From: RPQJ01 sp963698735
Lineage (GTDB): Bacteria; Pseudomonadota; Gammaproteobacteria; Steroidobacterales; Steroidobacteraceae
NCBI GenBank assembly: GCA_963698735.1
Contig: CAVOSA010000037.1
Coordinates: 124,001-188,000 of the forward strand
DNA length: 64,000 nt
Reading direction: 5' to 3'
Shown here: positions 32,861-41,232 of the stretch, piece by piece
Position numbering within the stretch: the first letter of the stretch is position 1
Layout of the letters: each line of letters begins with the position of its first letter
Position numbers and translations under genes: made by a program
The notes under the pieces: generated by a model
Databases searched by the model: none
What the model was told of the DNA's origin: nothing
What the model saw: only the letters and a program-made list of their open reading frames with translations

Positions 32861-35327
32861 CGCCTGGGGCGGGCTCAGCTTGCTTTCATTGCGGCGAGCC
32901 CATTCCATCGGGCGTGCGCATCCACGCACGCATCGAATCCCGCGAAGAACCCGTGTGCTGCCATGGCTGCAAGGCCGTGGCGGAGTTCATCACCGGTGCC
33001 GGGCTCGACGACTACTACAAGTACCGTGACCAGACCAGTGCGCGCGCAGACGAGCCGCCACGCCCCGATCGCTGGTCGGCGTACGACCGGCCCGAGCTCG
33101 TCGAACGGCTGACACGCGCCGAAGCCGACGGCGCGCGCTCGATCACGGTCCTGCTCGAAGGCCTGCGCTGCTCCGCCTGCAGCTGGCTCGCCGACAAGGC
33201 GCTGCACCTGCAGAGCGGCGTGCTCGACGTCAGCGTGAATCCTGCCACCGCGCGGGCGCGACTGGTGTGGGACCCGGCGAAGGTCCGTCTGGGCGACCTG
33301 TTGCGAGTGCTGGAGCATGTCGGGCTCAGGCCGCACCCGCTCGCGGGCGAGCCCGCGGAACAACTCGCCCTGCTCGAGCGTCGCACCGCGCTGAAGCGCC
33401 TCGCCGTTGCGGGGTTCGGCATGATGCAGGTGATGATGTTCGCACTGCCGCTGTACGTGGCGCACACGTCCGGCATGGAACCGGGCATGCGCGAGTTCTT
33501 CCGGCTCGTGAGCATGCTGGTGTCGATCCCGGTGGCGCTCTACTCCGGGTGGCCCTTCTACCAGGGCGCCTGGCACGCGCTCAAGGCGCGCAGCGTGAGC
33601 ATGGACGTGCCGGTGACACTTGGCATCGTCGCCGCGTTCGTCGCCAGCGTGTGGAACGCGCTGACCGGCCAGGGCGAGGTCTATTTCGACTCGGTCACCA
33701 TGTTCGTGTTCTTCCTCTCGCTCGGCCGCTACGTAGAGATGGTCGCGCGGCATCGCGCCGGCAGCGTCGCCGATGCGCTCGCCCGGCTTGCGCCCGTGAC
33801 CGCGCGACGCGTGCGGGACGCCCAGGTCGAGGACGTGCAGGCAATCGAATTGCAGCCGGGTGACGACATCCTCGTGCGCACGGGAGAAGTGTTCGCTGCC
33901 GACGGCACCGTGGTCGATGCGGCCGACGGACGCGTCGACGAATCGATGCTGACCGGTGAATCGACAGCCATCGCCAAGGACCGCGGTTCGACGGTGCACG
34001 CGGGCACGCAGAACCTCGGCGCACCGCTGCGCGTGCGAGTCTCGGCCGTGGCGGGCAACACGGTCCTCGCCGGCATCGTCGCGCTGCTGGAACGAGCGCA
34101 GGCCGAGCGGCCGCGACTGGCCAAGGCTGCCGATCGCGCCGCTGCCTGGTTCCTGAGCCGCATCCTGATCGGTTCCGCCATCGTCTTCGTGGCCTGGTGG
34201 TTCGTCGATCCGTCGAAGGCGTTCCCCGCGATGCTGGCCGTGCTGGTCGTCACGTGCCCGTGCGCGCTGTCGCTCGCGACGCCTGCCGTGCTGGCCGCAG
34301 CGACCGCCGACCTTGCGAAGCGAGGCGTGCTGGTCGCGCATTCCGACGCTTTCGAAGCGCTCGCGCGGGCGACGCAGGTGCTGTGGGACAAGACCGGTAC
34401 GCTGACTCGCGGGCTGGTGCGCGTCGAGGAAGTCCAGCCGTTGCGCGGCCACAGCGAAGAAGAATGCCTCGCCCTGGCTGCGTCGCTCGAGCGCATGTCC
34501 GAGCATCCCATCGCCAAGGCATTCCTGGCCTCGGGTGTTGTCGCAGCCACCGCTACCGAGGTTGCGGTCACGGCGGGCGCGGGCCTCGAAGGCAGCGTCG
34601 CTGGCCGCCGAGTCCGGATCGGCACACGCGAATTTGCGGCAGGCCTGGCGCAGACGCGACCGCGGCAGGGGCGCAGGATGAGGCGCACGAAAGCTGGGTA
34701 TTCCTGGGCGACGCGGACGGGCTGCTGGCCCGTTTCCGCCTGACCGACCCCATGCGCCCCGAAGCCGCCGCCTGCGTGCAACAGCTGGCGGGCCTTGGTC
34801 TCGGTTCCGCGATCGTCAGCGGCGACGGCGCGTCGGCGGTTGCACGAATCGCCGCGCGCAGCGGCATCGCGCGTTACGAGGCGCGACTTACACCGCACGC
34901 CAAGGTCTCGCGACTGCAGGCGCTGCAGAATGAAGGTGCCGTCGTCATGGCCATCGGCGACGGCATCAACGACGCGCCACTGCTGCAGGGCGCCGACATC
35001 GGTGTCGCGATGGGTCGCGGCTCCGCCCTGGCGCAGACCAGCGCCGACCTGATCCTGGTGCGCGATTCGCTCGACCAGTTGCCCGGGATCGTGCAGGTCG
35101 CGCGGCGCGCACAGCGCATCGTGAAGCAGAACCTCGCGTGGTCGATCGGCTACAACCTCGCCGCGCTGCCGCTCGCGGCGCTCGGACTGGTGCCGGCATG
35201 GCTCGCGGCCATCGGCATGTCGCTGAGTTCCGTGCTGGTCGTGCTGAACGCGATGCGTGTGGCGCGGCGGACGACCGGCACTCGGCCGCCGCACTGGACC
35301 GGCGTCAGCCCGGCCGGAGCAGCCTGA
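32857..35327 (+). pseudogene. ccoI: copper-translocating P-type ATPase CcoI/FixI, interrupted by a frameshift
   Basis: CcoI pumps copper for cbb3 assembly. The first frame (32857-34743) encodes an N-terminal Cys-rich region (C9, C12, C34, C35, C38), a heavy-metal domain (C105-S-A-C108), the C467-P-C469 copper path, phosphorylation site D511-KTGT and SEHP. It then runs into about 25 foreign codons and a TGA. The rest, including GDGINDAPLL near 34957 and the last helices, continues in another frame to 35327. The total of 2471 bases is one short of 824 codons, so a single-base loss near 34640-34680 explains it. Both halves are well conserved, which suggests a recent mutation or a sequencing error rather than old decay. 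Confidence 0.88.
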
Positions 35328-35546
35328 ATGGAAATCCTCTACCTGATGGTGCCGCTCGGCCTGGTACTGGTCGCACTCGGGCTCTGGGCGTTCTTCTGGG
35401 CGGTGGGCAGCGGACAGTTCGACGATCTCGACAGCCCTGGCTGGTCCGTGCTCGACGACGAGAGGAAGAAGACAGCGCTTGACGAAACCGCGTCGTCGGG
35501 CGACCCCAGCCGAAAGGACGATACGAAGGAAGGACCGAAACCATGA
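35328..35546 (+). CDS. ccoS: cbb3 oxidase maturation protein CcoS
   Basis: The 72-residue protein has one N-terminal membrane helix (MEILYLMVPLGLVLVALGLW) followed by the family signature AFFWAVGSGQFDDLDSPGW. A charged, low-complexity tail ends it. CcoS is required for cofactor insertion into CcoN. It begins immediately after the ccoI stop and overlaps the next gene as ATGA. Confidence 0.95.
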   Translation: MEILYLMVPLGLVLVALGLWAFFWAVGSGQFDDLDSPGWSVLDDERKKTALDETASSGDPSRKDDTKEGPKP

Positions 35547-36352
35547 ATGGCCTGGATGCTGGCTCGCTGAGCCTCGGTGCCGCACTGATCGCCGGACTGG
35601 CGGGCAGCGGTCATTGCCTCGCCATGTGCGGCGGCATCGCCGGGGCGCTCGCAATGCGCGGCAGCGCCGAACAAGGCGGGCCCTCGCGCCTCGCGCTTGC
35701 CCTGGCCTACAACCTTGCACGCGTGGCCAGTTACACGCTCGCCGGCGCCCTGGCCGGACTGCTCGGCCGCACGTTGCTGCGCGCCGTCGACGTCGCACCG
35801 CTATCGATCGCGCTGCGCGTGCTGGCCGGCGCGATCATGGTCGCGGCGGCCGGTCGCCTGCTGTTCGGCTGGCGGCTGCTGGATCCGCTCGAAGCCGCGG
35901 GTTCGGGCCTCTGGCGCAGGATCATGCCGGCGGCCGGGCGCGGGCTGCAGCGCAAGGGGCTCGCCGGCGCGATCGGTCTGGGCCTCGCATGGGGCTGGCT
36001 GCCCTGCGGCCTGACGTACTCGATGCTGCTGCTGGCCGCGACGACCGCCAGCGTGACGAACGGCGCGCTGGTCATGGCCGCGTTCGGACTGGGCACCCTG
36101 CCGACCATGGTAGCGGCCACAGTCGCCTTCGAGCGCGCGGCCCGTGCGCTGGCCAGCCGGGCCACGCTGCGCAACGTGGCCGGTGCGCTGCTGCTGGCCT
36201 TCGGCGCGTGGACGGCAGGCAACGCCCTGTATCACGGCCTCGCGCACGGCGGGCACGGCGCCCACGCCACACCGCAGAACGAAGGCGACGCCATGCAGCC
36301 GGACGCCAATGCGCCTGCGGAGGACCCGCACGCGCACCATCACCAGCAATAG
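35543..36352 (+). CDS. TauE/SafE-like (UreH domain) membrane protein ending the cco operon
   Basis: The 269-residue protein has about six membrane helices. The motif GLAGSGHCLAMCGGIAGAL (residues 18-36) and LPCGLTYSMLLLAA near 153 have His and Cys residues facing the bilayer, the pattern of the UreH/DsbD-like transporter group. The C-terminus (about 232-269) is His-rich (HGLAHGGHGAHA, DPHAHHHQQ), suggesting metal binding. Relatives follow ccoS in many proteobacteria and are labelled sulfite exporters, but position and His tail fit metal handling or thiol transport for oxidase assembly better. This last point is inference. Confidence 0.82.
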   Translation: MNGLDAGSLSLGAALIAGLAGSGHCLAMCGGIAGALAMRGSAEQGGPSRLALALAYNLARVASYTLAGALAGLLGRTLLRAVDVAPLSIALRVLAGAIMVAAAGRLLFGWRLLDPLEAAGSGLWRRIMPAAGRGLQRKGLAGAIGLGLAWGWLPCGLTYSMLLLAATTASVTNGALVMAAFGLGTLPTMVAATVAFERAARALASRATLRNVAGALLLAFGAWTAGNALYHGLAHGGHGAHATPQNEGDAMQPDANAPAEDPHAHHHQQ

Positions 36353-36442
36353 CAGTCTCGGAGAGAGTCGAGGCAGATGGCCAGGAGGTGCGGGGCCTTG
36401 CCGCGGACACCCGACCACCCGCCTCGAGGCTGAATCAGCCGA

Positions 36443-36883
36443 TCACTGGATCGTGATCGCCAGCGGGCGCGGCTTCTGCACCGCGACGCGCGGCAGGCTG
36501 ACCATCAGCACGCCATCCTTGGATTCGGCATGGATTCCCTTCGGATCGACGTCCTCGGGCAGCGCGAAGCTGCGCTCGAACATGCCGTAGAAACGCTCGG
36601 TGCGATGCATGGTCTCGCCCTTCGTTTCCTTCTCCACCTTGCGCTCACCCTTGATCGTGAGCACGCCTTCGTCGAACAGGACCTTCACGTCCTCCTTGCG
36701 GACGTCGGGCAGGTCGACCTTGATCAGGTACTCCTTCTCCCGCTCGATCACGTCCGCTGGCGGCACGAACTCATACCCGCCTTCCACCGGCCGGGCCACG
36801 TTCGGCAGCCGACCGAACACCGGGCTGAACCCCTTCAGCAGGTCGTCCATTTCACGGAACGGTTCCCATCTCATCAATCTCAT
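36443..36883 (-). CDS. Hsp20/alpha-crystallin small heat-shock protein
   Basis: The 146-residue chaperone has an N-terminal arm (MRLMRWEPFREMDDLLKGF), an alpha-crystallin domain (about 40-130, with VDLPDVRKEDVKV and GVLTIKGERK) and a C-terminal I-T-I motif at 143-145 for oligomerisation. Such proteins hold unfolding clients for DnaK/ClpB. It is divergent from fixL across a 196-base gap and convergent with the cco operon. This location resembles low-oxygen-induced Hsp20 genes. Confidence 0.95.
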   Translation of the reverse strand: MRLMRWEPFREMDDLLKGFSPVFGRLPNVARPVEGGYEFVPPADVIEREKEYLIKVDLPDVRKEDVKVLFDEGVLTIKGERKVEKETKGETMHRTERFYGMFERSFALPEDVDPKGIHAESKDGVLMVSLPRVAVQKPRPLAITIQ

Positions 36884-36995
36884 GGCGCCCTCCTTGGGTG
36901 TCCCCTTGCCAGAAGAACCGACGGACCGGCTGCCTCCCCGACCGGCCTCGGGTACATTGTGGGACAGCGACCCCCGGGCGCGCGATTCGCAGCGT

Positions 36996-37051
36996 TGCCT
37001 AGGCAGGTTCCAGCAATACCTAGTGTCGCGCTCCAGGTTCTTTTAGCATTC
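36996..37051 (+). promoter_or_regulatory. candidate control region of fixL, sharing blocks with the ccoN upstream region
   Basis: The blocks are TGCCTAGG (36996-37003), GCAATACC (37013-37020, continuing into TACCTAG 37017-37023) and GGTTCTTTTAGCATTC (37036-37051). They match the ccoN upstream blocks in order and approximate spacing. The last block ends 28 bases before the fixL TTG. Autoregulation of fixLJ together with cco is the simplest reading. Confidence 0.4.
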
Positions 37052-37079
37052 GCCCTCTTGCAACAGCCGCAGCCGAACC

Positions 37080-38648
37080 TTGCCCAAAGATCGCCGTCCC
37101 AGACCCGAAACCCCTGCCGCCAGTGGCAACCCGCGACCCGCGAAGGATGCCGAGCTCGAGCTCCGCTCGTTACTGGATGCGGCGGTCGACGCAATCATCG
37201 TCATCGATCACCGCGGCCACGTCGAGCAATTCAACCTGGCCGCTGAGCGGATCTTCGGCTATGCGGCTGCGGAGGTGGTTGGTCGCAACGTGCACGTGCT
37301 GATGCCGGCGCCCTACCATGCCGAGCACGACGGCTACCTTAATCGTTACCAATCCACCGGCGAGGCACGCATCATCGGCATCGGGCGCGAGGTGCGTGCG
37401 CTGCGCAAAGACGGCACCGAGTTCCCCTGCGACCTGGCGGTCGGCAAGGTGCAGGGCGCCGTGCCACCGCGCTTCATCGGCTTCATCCGCGACATCACTC
37501 TGCGCAAGCTCGCGGACGAGCGACTGCGACGCAGCGAGTCCGAACTGCGCCTGGCGCAGGGACTCGCAAACCTCGGCAACTACGTCGTGCACCTCGACCG
37601 GTCCGAGCCCGACTACCACTCGGCGCAGCTTTGCCGCATCCTCGGCATCGGCGCGACCGACAGGGACGTGCCTCTCACTGCGCTGCTCCAGCGCTGGGTG
37701 CACCCCGGCGACCGCGAGAAGCTGGACGAGGCGTTCGCAGACCTCAACTCGGACAAGGCGGAGTGCGACGTCGAGTATCGCATCGTGCTCGACGACGGCA
37801 CGACGCGACACCTGCACCACCTCGCCCAGATTGCACACGATGCGAACGGCAACCTGCTGAAGCACGTCGGCACGATCCACGACGTCACCGACCGTCGCCA
37901 GTCCGAAGACGAATCCCGGCAGCTCCAGGATAGGCTGACTCACTTCAGCCGGCTGTCCACCATGGGCGAGATGGCCGCCGGCCTCGCCCACGAAATCAAC
38001 CAGCCGTTGTCGGCCATCGCGACCTATGCCCAGGCCTGCCAGCGTTTCCTGCGCTCGCCGAACCGCGACGATGCGGACGTGCTCGAGGCGCTCGAGCAGA
38101 TCAATGCGCAGGCGCTGCGCGCGGGTGAGGTCATCCGCCGCCTCCGCAATTTCGTCAAGAACCGCGAGGTCAAGCGCGAGCCTGTGGAGTGCAACCGCCT
38201 GCTCGACGACCTGCGCACGCTCGCCGAGACGGACGCCCGCCTGCACAACGTGCGGCTGCGCATCGAAGCCGAACCCGGCTTGCCAACGGTATCCGCGGAC
38301 CCGATCCAGCTGCAGCAGGTGATCCTGAACCTCGTGCGCAACGCGATCGACGCGATGGCAGAGTGCCCGGAGTCGAGGCGTGAGGTGCTCCTGAGCACGC
38401 GCCGGCAGCCCGAGGGCGAGATTGAATTCATGGTCGCGGATCACGGCAGCGGGCTGGCACCCGAAGCGGCAGAACACCTGTTCAACCCGTTCTTCACGAC
38501 CAAGTCCGGCGGCACCGGGCTTGGCCTTGCGATCAGCCGCTCGATCGTACGCGCCCATGGCGGACGGCTGTGGCACACTCCGAACGAGGGGACCGGTGCG
38601 CGTTTTCACTTCACGCTGCCGGCCGCGCCGGCGTCAAAAGGGGAGTAA
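37080..38648 (+). CDS. fixL: oxygen-sensing heme-PAS histidine kinase FixL
   Basis: The 522-residue kinase has a PAS domain (about 30-140) whose sequence HAEHDGYLNRYQSTGEARII matches FixL. Heme ligand His83 and the propionate/ligand-contacting Arg103 (equivalents of B. japonicum His200 and Arg220) are both present. A second PAS domain (about 150-275), a HisKA domain with phospho-acceptor His304 (GLAHEINQPLSAI) and an HATPase domain with GTGLGLAISRSIV follow. No membrane helix is seen, so it is a soluble sensor. The start is TTG 37080. Oxygen binding to the heme should switch the kinase off. FixJ follows after 6 bases. Confidence 0.93.
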   Translation: MPKDRRPRPETPAASGNPRPAKDAELELRSLLDAAVDAIIVIDHRGHVEQFNLAAERIFGYAAAEVVGRNVHVLMPAPYHAEHDGYLNRYQSTGEARIIGIGREVRALRKDGTEFPCDLAVGKVQGAVPPRFIGFIRDITLRKLADERLRRSESELRLAQGLANLGNYVVHLDRSEPDYHSAQLCRILGIGATDRDVPLTALLQRWVHPGDREKLDEAFADLNSDKAECDVEYRIVLDDGTTRHLHHLAQIAHDANGNLLKHVGTIHDVTDRRQSEDESRQLQDRLTHFSRLSTMGEMAAGLAHEINQPLSAIATYAQACQRFLRSPNRDDADVLEALEQINAQALRAGEVIRRLRNFVKNREVKREPVECNRLLDDLRTLAETDARLHNVRLRIEAEPGLPTVSADPIQLQQVILNLVRNAIDAMAECPESRREVLLSTRRQPEGEIEFMVADHGSGLAPEAAEHLFNPFFTTKSGGTGLGLAISRSIVRAHGGRLWHTPNEGTGARFHFTLPAAPASKGE

Positions 38649-38654
38649 CTGCGA

Positions 38655-39278
38655 GTGATCAAGGAAATCAAGCCGACGGTGTTCGTTGTCGACGACGACG
38701 CGGCCGTACGTGACTCCCTGCGCATGCTGCTCAAGTCGGTCGGCCTGCCGGTCGAGGTGTTCGAATCCGGCCAGGAATTCCTCGACGCGGATCGCGACGA
38801 CCGGCCCGGCTGCCTGGTGCTAGACATCCGCATGCCCGGGATGAGCGGGCTCGAACTGCAGGTCAAGCTCAACGAGCGTCACTCGATCCTGCCGATCATC
38901 TTCATCACCGGTCACGGCGACGTGCCGATGGCGGTCGAAGCGATGCAGGCCGGCGCCGTCGACTTCATCCAGAAGCCGTTCCGCGACCAGGACCTGCTCG
39001 ATCGCATCAACCAGGCTTTGGAAAAGGACGCTGGCAGCCGCCGCATGCTGGCCGAACGCAACATGATCCGGAAGCGGCTGGAATCACTCACGCCGCGCGA
39101 GAAGGAAGTGCTCGACCTGGTGGTGGCTGGCAAGGCGAACAAGGTGATCGCAGGCGACCTGAACCTGAGCCAGCGGACCGTGGAAATCCACAGGGCGCGG
39201 GTGATGGAAAAGATGGAAGCCCACTCGCTCGCGCACCTCGTGCGCATGGTCCTCGAGGTCGAGCGCGCCGAAGAGTGA
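38655..39278 (+). CDS. fixJ: FixJ response regulator (REC-LuxR HTH)
   Basis: The 207-residue regulator has a receiver domain with acidic pocket DDD (13-15), phospho-acceptor Asp57 (LVLDIRMPG) and Lys of FIQKPF. A LuxR-type helix-turn-helix follows (about 140-207, LTPREKEVLDLVVAGKANKV). It is the cognate partner of FixL: same operon, 6-base gap, GTG start. In rhizobia FixJ activates fixK and fixN. Here the nearest plausible targets are fixL itself and ccoN, whose upstream regions resemble each other. Confidence 0.94.
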   Translation: MIKEIKPTVFVVDDDAAVRDSLRMLLKSVGLPVEVFESGQEFLDADRDDRPGCLVLDIRMPGMSGLELQVKLNERHSILPIIFITGHGDVPMAVEAMQAGAVDFIQKPFRDQDLLDRINQALEKDAGSRRMLAERNMIRKRLESLTPREKEVLDLVVAGKANKVIAGDLNLSQRTVEIHRARVMEKMEAHSLAHLVRMVLEVERAEE

Positions 39279-39300
39279 GCCCTGTTGCGTTGCAGCAGAA

Positions 39301-39331
39301 TTACTGAGAATCGCTAAGATTTACGTATAAA
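39301..39331 (+). promoter_or_regulatory. candidate promoter downstream of fixJ
   Basis: TTACTG (39301-39306) and TATAAA (39326-39331) are separated by 19 bases in an AT-rich stretch that contrasts with the surroundings. It would drive the single-domain response regulator gene at 39431 independently of fixLJ. The overlapping TTACGTATAA could also be a regulator half-site. Confidence 0.4.
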
Positions 39332-39363
39332 CCCGCAATTGCCGCGGGCGAGGCCGCCGTGAA

Positions 39364-39400
39364 AACTGCGCCTCATGCGACCACATTGCGCAGCGCAGTT
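39364..39400 (+). repeat. inverted repeat before the response regulator gene
   Basis: AACTGCGC (39364-39371) pairs with GCGCAGTT (39393-39400) across a 21-base loop, between the candidate promoter and the gene start. In RNA it would form a stem in the 5' leader; in DNA it could be an operator. No poly-U follows, so it is not a classical terminator. Confidence 0.35.
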
Positions 39401-39430
39401 CGCCGTGATTGATCCTCCCTGCGGCTCCTC

Positions 39431-39883
39431 GTGAGCTGGCCGGGCTCTGTGGTCGCGCTCCCCCCGATGTCACCCGTCAGCTCTGCCGCACAGGACATTC
39501 CGCCCGTGGTCGGGGTCATCGACTCCGACGCGGTTGCCCGCTCAGCGATGGCATCCATGCTGTCGCCGACGGGGGTCGGCGTGGTGGGATTCGACAGCGC
39601 CGAGTCGTATCTGTTGTCGGGATCGGCACGCAACTTCGCATGCCTGATCGTCGACCTGCTGCTGCCGGGGATGTCCGGCCTCGAACTGCTGCGGCGGCTG
39701 CGCAGCAACGGCAGCGACGTGCCGGTCATACTGCTCGCCGACGAATCGGACGTCCCCACCGCGGTGGCGGCAATGCGCGAAGGCGCGACCGACTTCATCG
39801 AAAAACCCTACGTCGACGCTGCGGTCCTGAGGCAGGTGCAGAAGCTGCTGCACGGACAGGCCGACGGCGAGCCGCTCACGTGA
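39431..39883 (+). CDS. single-domain response regulator, FixJ-receiver-like
   Basis: The 150-residue protein is one receiver domain (about residues 24-145) with phospho-acceptor Asp75 (IVDLLLPGMSGLELL) and the signalling Lys in FIEKPYV, and no output domain. It resembles the FixJ receiver more than CheY. It could compete with FixJ for FixL phosphate or act as a phosphate sink, like FixT-type modulators, but this is inference from position. The start is GTG 39431; ATG 39467 is an alternative giving a shorter N-terminus. The first acidic residues read IDSDA, slightly unlike the usual DDD. Confidence 0.8.
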   Translation: MSWPGSVVALPPMSPVSSAAQDIPPVVGVIDSDAVARSAMASMLSPTGVGVVGFDSAESYLLSGSARNFACLIVDLLLPGMSGLELLRRLRSNGSDVPVILLADESDVPTAVAAMREGATDFIEKPYVDAAVLRQVQKLLHGQADGEPLT

Positions 39884-39902
39884 CGAGCGGGGCCACCGCC
39901 CC

Positions 39903-40934
39903 ATGAGTTCCATCGACAGCTGGCACGAAGAAAAGCAGTCCGCGTGGCTGTATCGTGAACTCGCGGGTTGTGAAAGCGACCCGAGGATCGCCGACCTGTT
40001 CCGCGCGCTCGCATCCGCCGCTGATTTCCAGGCCGGCAAGTGGCTCGCCACGTCCGGGCAGGCCCAGCCGCCGGCGTTCTCGCCTTCCGTTCGCGCCAGG
40101 ATCACCGCAACACTGGCTCGCGCACTGGGTCCGCGTCGCGTGCGTCACATGCTCGCGGCGATGAAGGTGCGCGGACTCTCCGCATACGATTCCCAGCGCT
40201 CGCTCGCCGGCCACCTGATGCCGACCTCGGTGTCGGACGTCGGAGCCAGGCACAAGGGCTACGGCGGCGGCAACCTGCGTGCGGCGGTGTTCGGCATCAA
40301 CGACGGGCTGGTCTCGAACACGAGCCTGATCATGGGCGTGGCGGGTGCGGCGGCGAGCGTGGAATTCGTCATGACCAGCGGCGTTGCAGGCCTGCTGGCC
40401 GGCGCGCTGTCGATGGCCGCCGGTGAGTACGTCTCGATGCGCTCGCAGCGCGAAATGTTCGAGTACCAGATCGGTCTCGAGCGCGACGAGTTACATGAGT
40501 ACCCCGAGGAAGAAGCCGAAGAGCTGGCGCTGATCTACCAGGCGCGCGGCATGCAGCTCGAGGAGGCACGCCGCGTGAGCCGCGAGCTGGTAAAGAATGA
40601 GACTTCGGCGCTCGACGCGCTGGCGCGCGAAGAGCTCGGCCTCAATCCCGACGACCTCGGCTCGCCGTGGGGTGCGGCGATCTATTCGTTCCTCGCGTTT
40701 TCCGTCGGCGCCATCGTGCCGCTCGTGCCGTTCCTGTTCGGAATGCCGCTGCAGCGGGCGGTCACGATCGCGGCGGTGATGGCCGGGATTTCGCTGTTCG
40801 GCGTGGGCGCGGCGCTGAGCCTGTTCACTGGACGCAGTGCGATCGCAGGCGGCCTGCGGATGGTGCTGATCGGTGGCGGCGCCGGCGTCGCGACCTGGTT
40901 GATCGGCTCGCTGCTGGGTGCGGCTATCGCCTGA
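39903..40934 (+). CDS. VIT1/CCC1-family transporter with N-terminal helical domain
   Basis: The 343-residue protein has an N-terminal alpha-helical domain (about 1-105, WHEEKQSAWLYRELAGCES) resembling the ferritin/rubrerythrin-like domain of MbfA-type proteins. A CCC1/VIT1 membrane domain follows, with GVFGIND-type motif AVFGINDGLVSNTSLIMGVA near residue 128, GALSMAAGEYVSMRSQRE near 176 and three late helices. Family members move iron or manganese out of the cytoplasm. The helical domain probably senses or binds iron. It lies 19 bases after the response regulator gene and overlaps cbpM (convergent) by 11 bases. Confidence 0.88.
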   Translation: MSSIDSWHEEKQSAWLYRELAGCESDPRIADLFRALASAADFQAGKWLATSGQAQPPAFSPSVRARITATLARALGPRRVRHMLAAMKVRGLSAYDSQRSLAGHLMPTSVSDVGARHKGYGGGNLRAAVFGINDGLVSNTSLIMGVAGAAASVEFVMTSGVAGLLAGALSMAAGEYVSMRSQREMFEYQIGLERDELHEYPEEEAEELALIYQARGMQLEEARRVSRELVKNETSALDALAREELGLNPDDLGSPWGAAIYSFLAFSVGAIVPLVPFLFGMPLQRAVTIAAVMAGISLFGVGAALSLFTGRSAIAGGLRMVLIGGGAGVATWLIGSLLGAAIA

Positions 40935-41232
40935 GCTGCGCCAGCAGCTTCCGCCGCTCTTCCACCAATTCCACGATGATCGCGGCACCCGTGAGGTTGA
41001 CGCCGAGATCGACAACGAGGCGGCTCATCGCCAGTACGCGCGGGAGTTCCGCTCGCGGGAATGTCCAGGCCGACGGATCGACGCCGCCGCGCGGTTCGAG
41101 CGCGCCAAGTTCCACCAGCTCGACGATCCACTGTCGCTCCACGCGCAGCCGCGTGCAGATCTCTTCGAGGCGCAGCCAGTCGTTCTCGTCGAGCAGCTGG
41201 GCCTGCAGGATGTCTTCGTTGCGCGTGTTCAT
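40924..41232 (-). CDS. cbpM: chaperone modulator CbpM
   Basis: The 102-residue protein is a MerR-like, CbpM-type modulator that binds the J-domain of CbpA and restrains it. It has a WLRLEEICTRLRVERQWIVE helix pair (about 19-38) and a C-terminal VLAMSRLVVDLGVNLTGAAI helix region. It follows cbpA directly with an ATGA overlap, the classic cbpAM arrangement. Confidence 0.9.
   Translation of the reverse strand: MNTRNEDILQAQLLDENDWLRLEEICTRLRVERQWIVELVELGALEPRGGVDPSAWTFPRAELPRVLAMSRLVVDLGVNLTGAAIIVELVEERRKLLAQLRR

Noticed and set aside
34630..34690. Programmed frameshifting in ccoI, by analogy with the E. coli copA gene
   Set aside because: No slippery heptamer or downstream structure was recognised, and the site is far from the N-terminal metal-binding region where copA frameshifts.
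33729..35798. A 689-codon minus-strand frame opposite ccoI
   Set aside because: Antisense to conserved ccoI motifs; Arg/Ser/Pro-rich with no domain.
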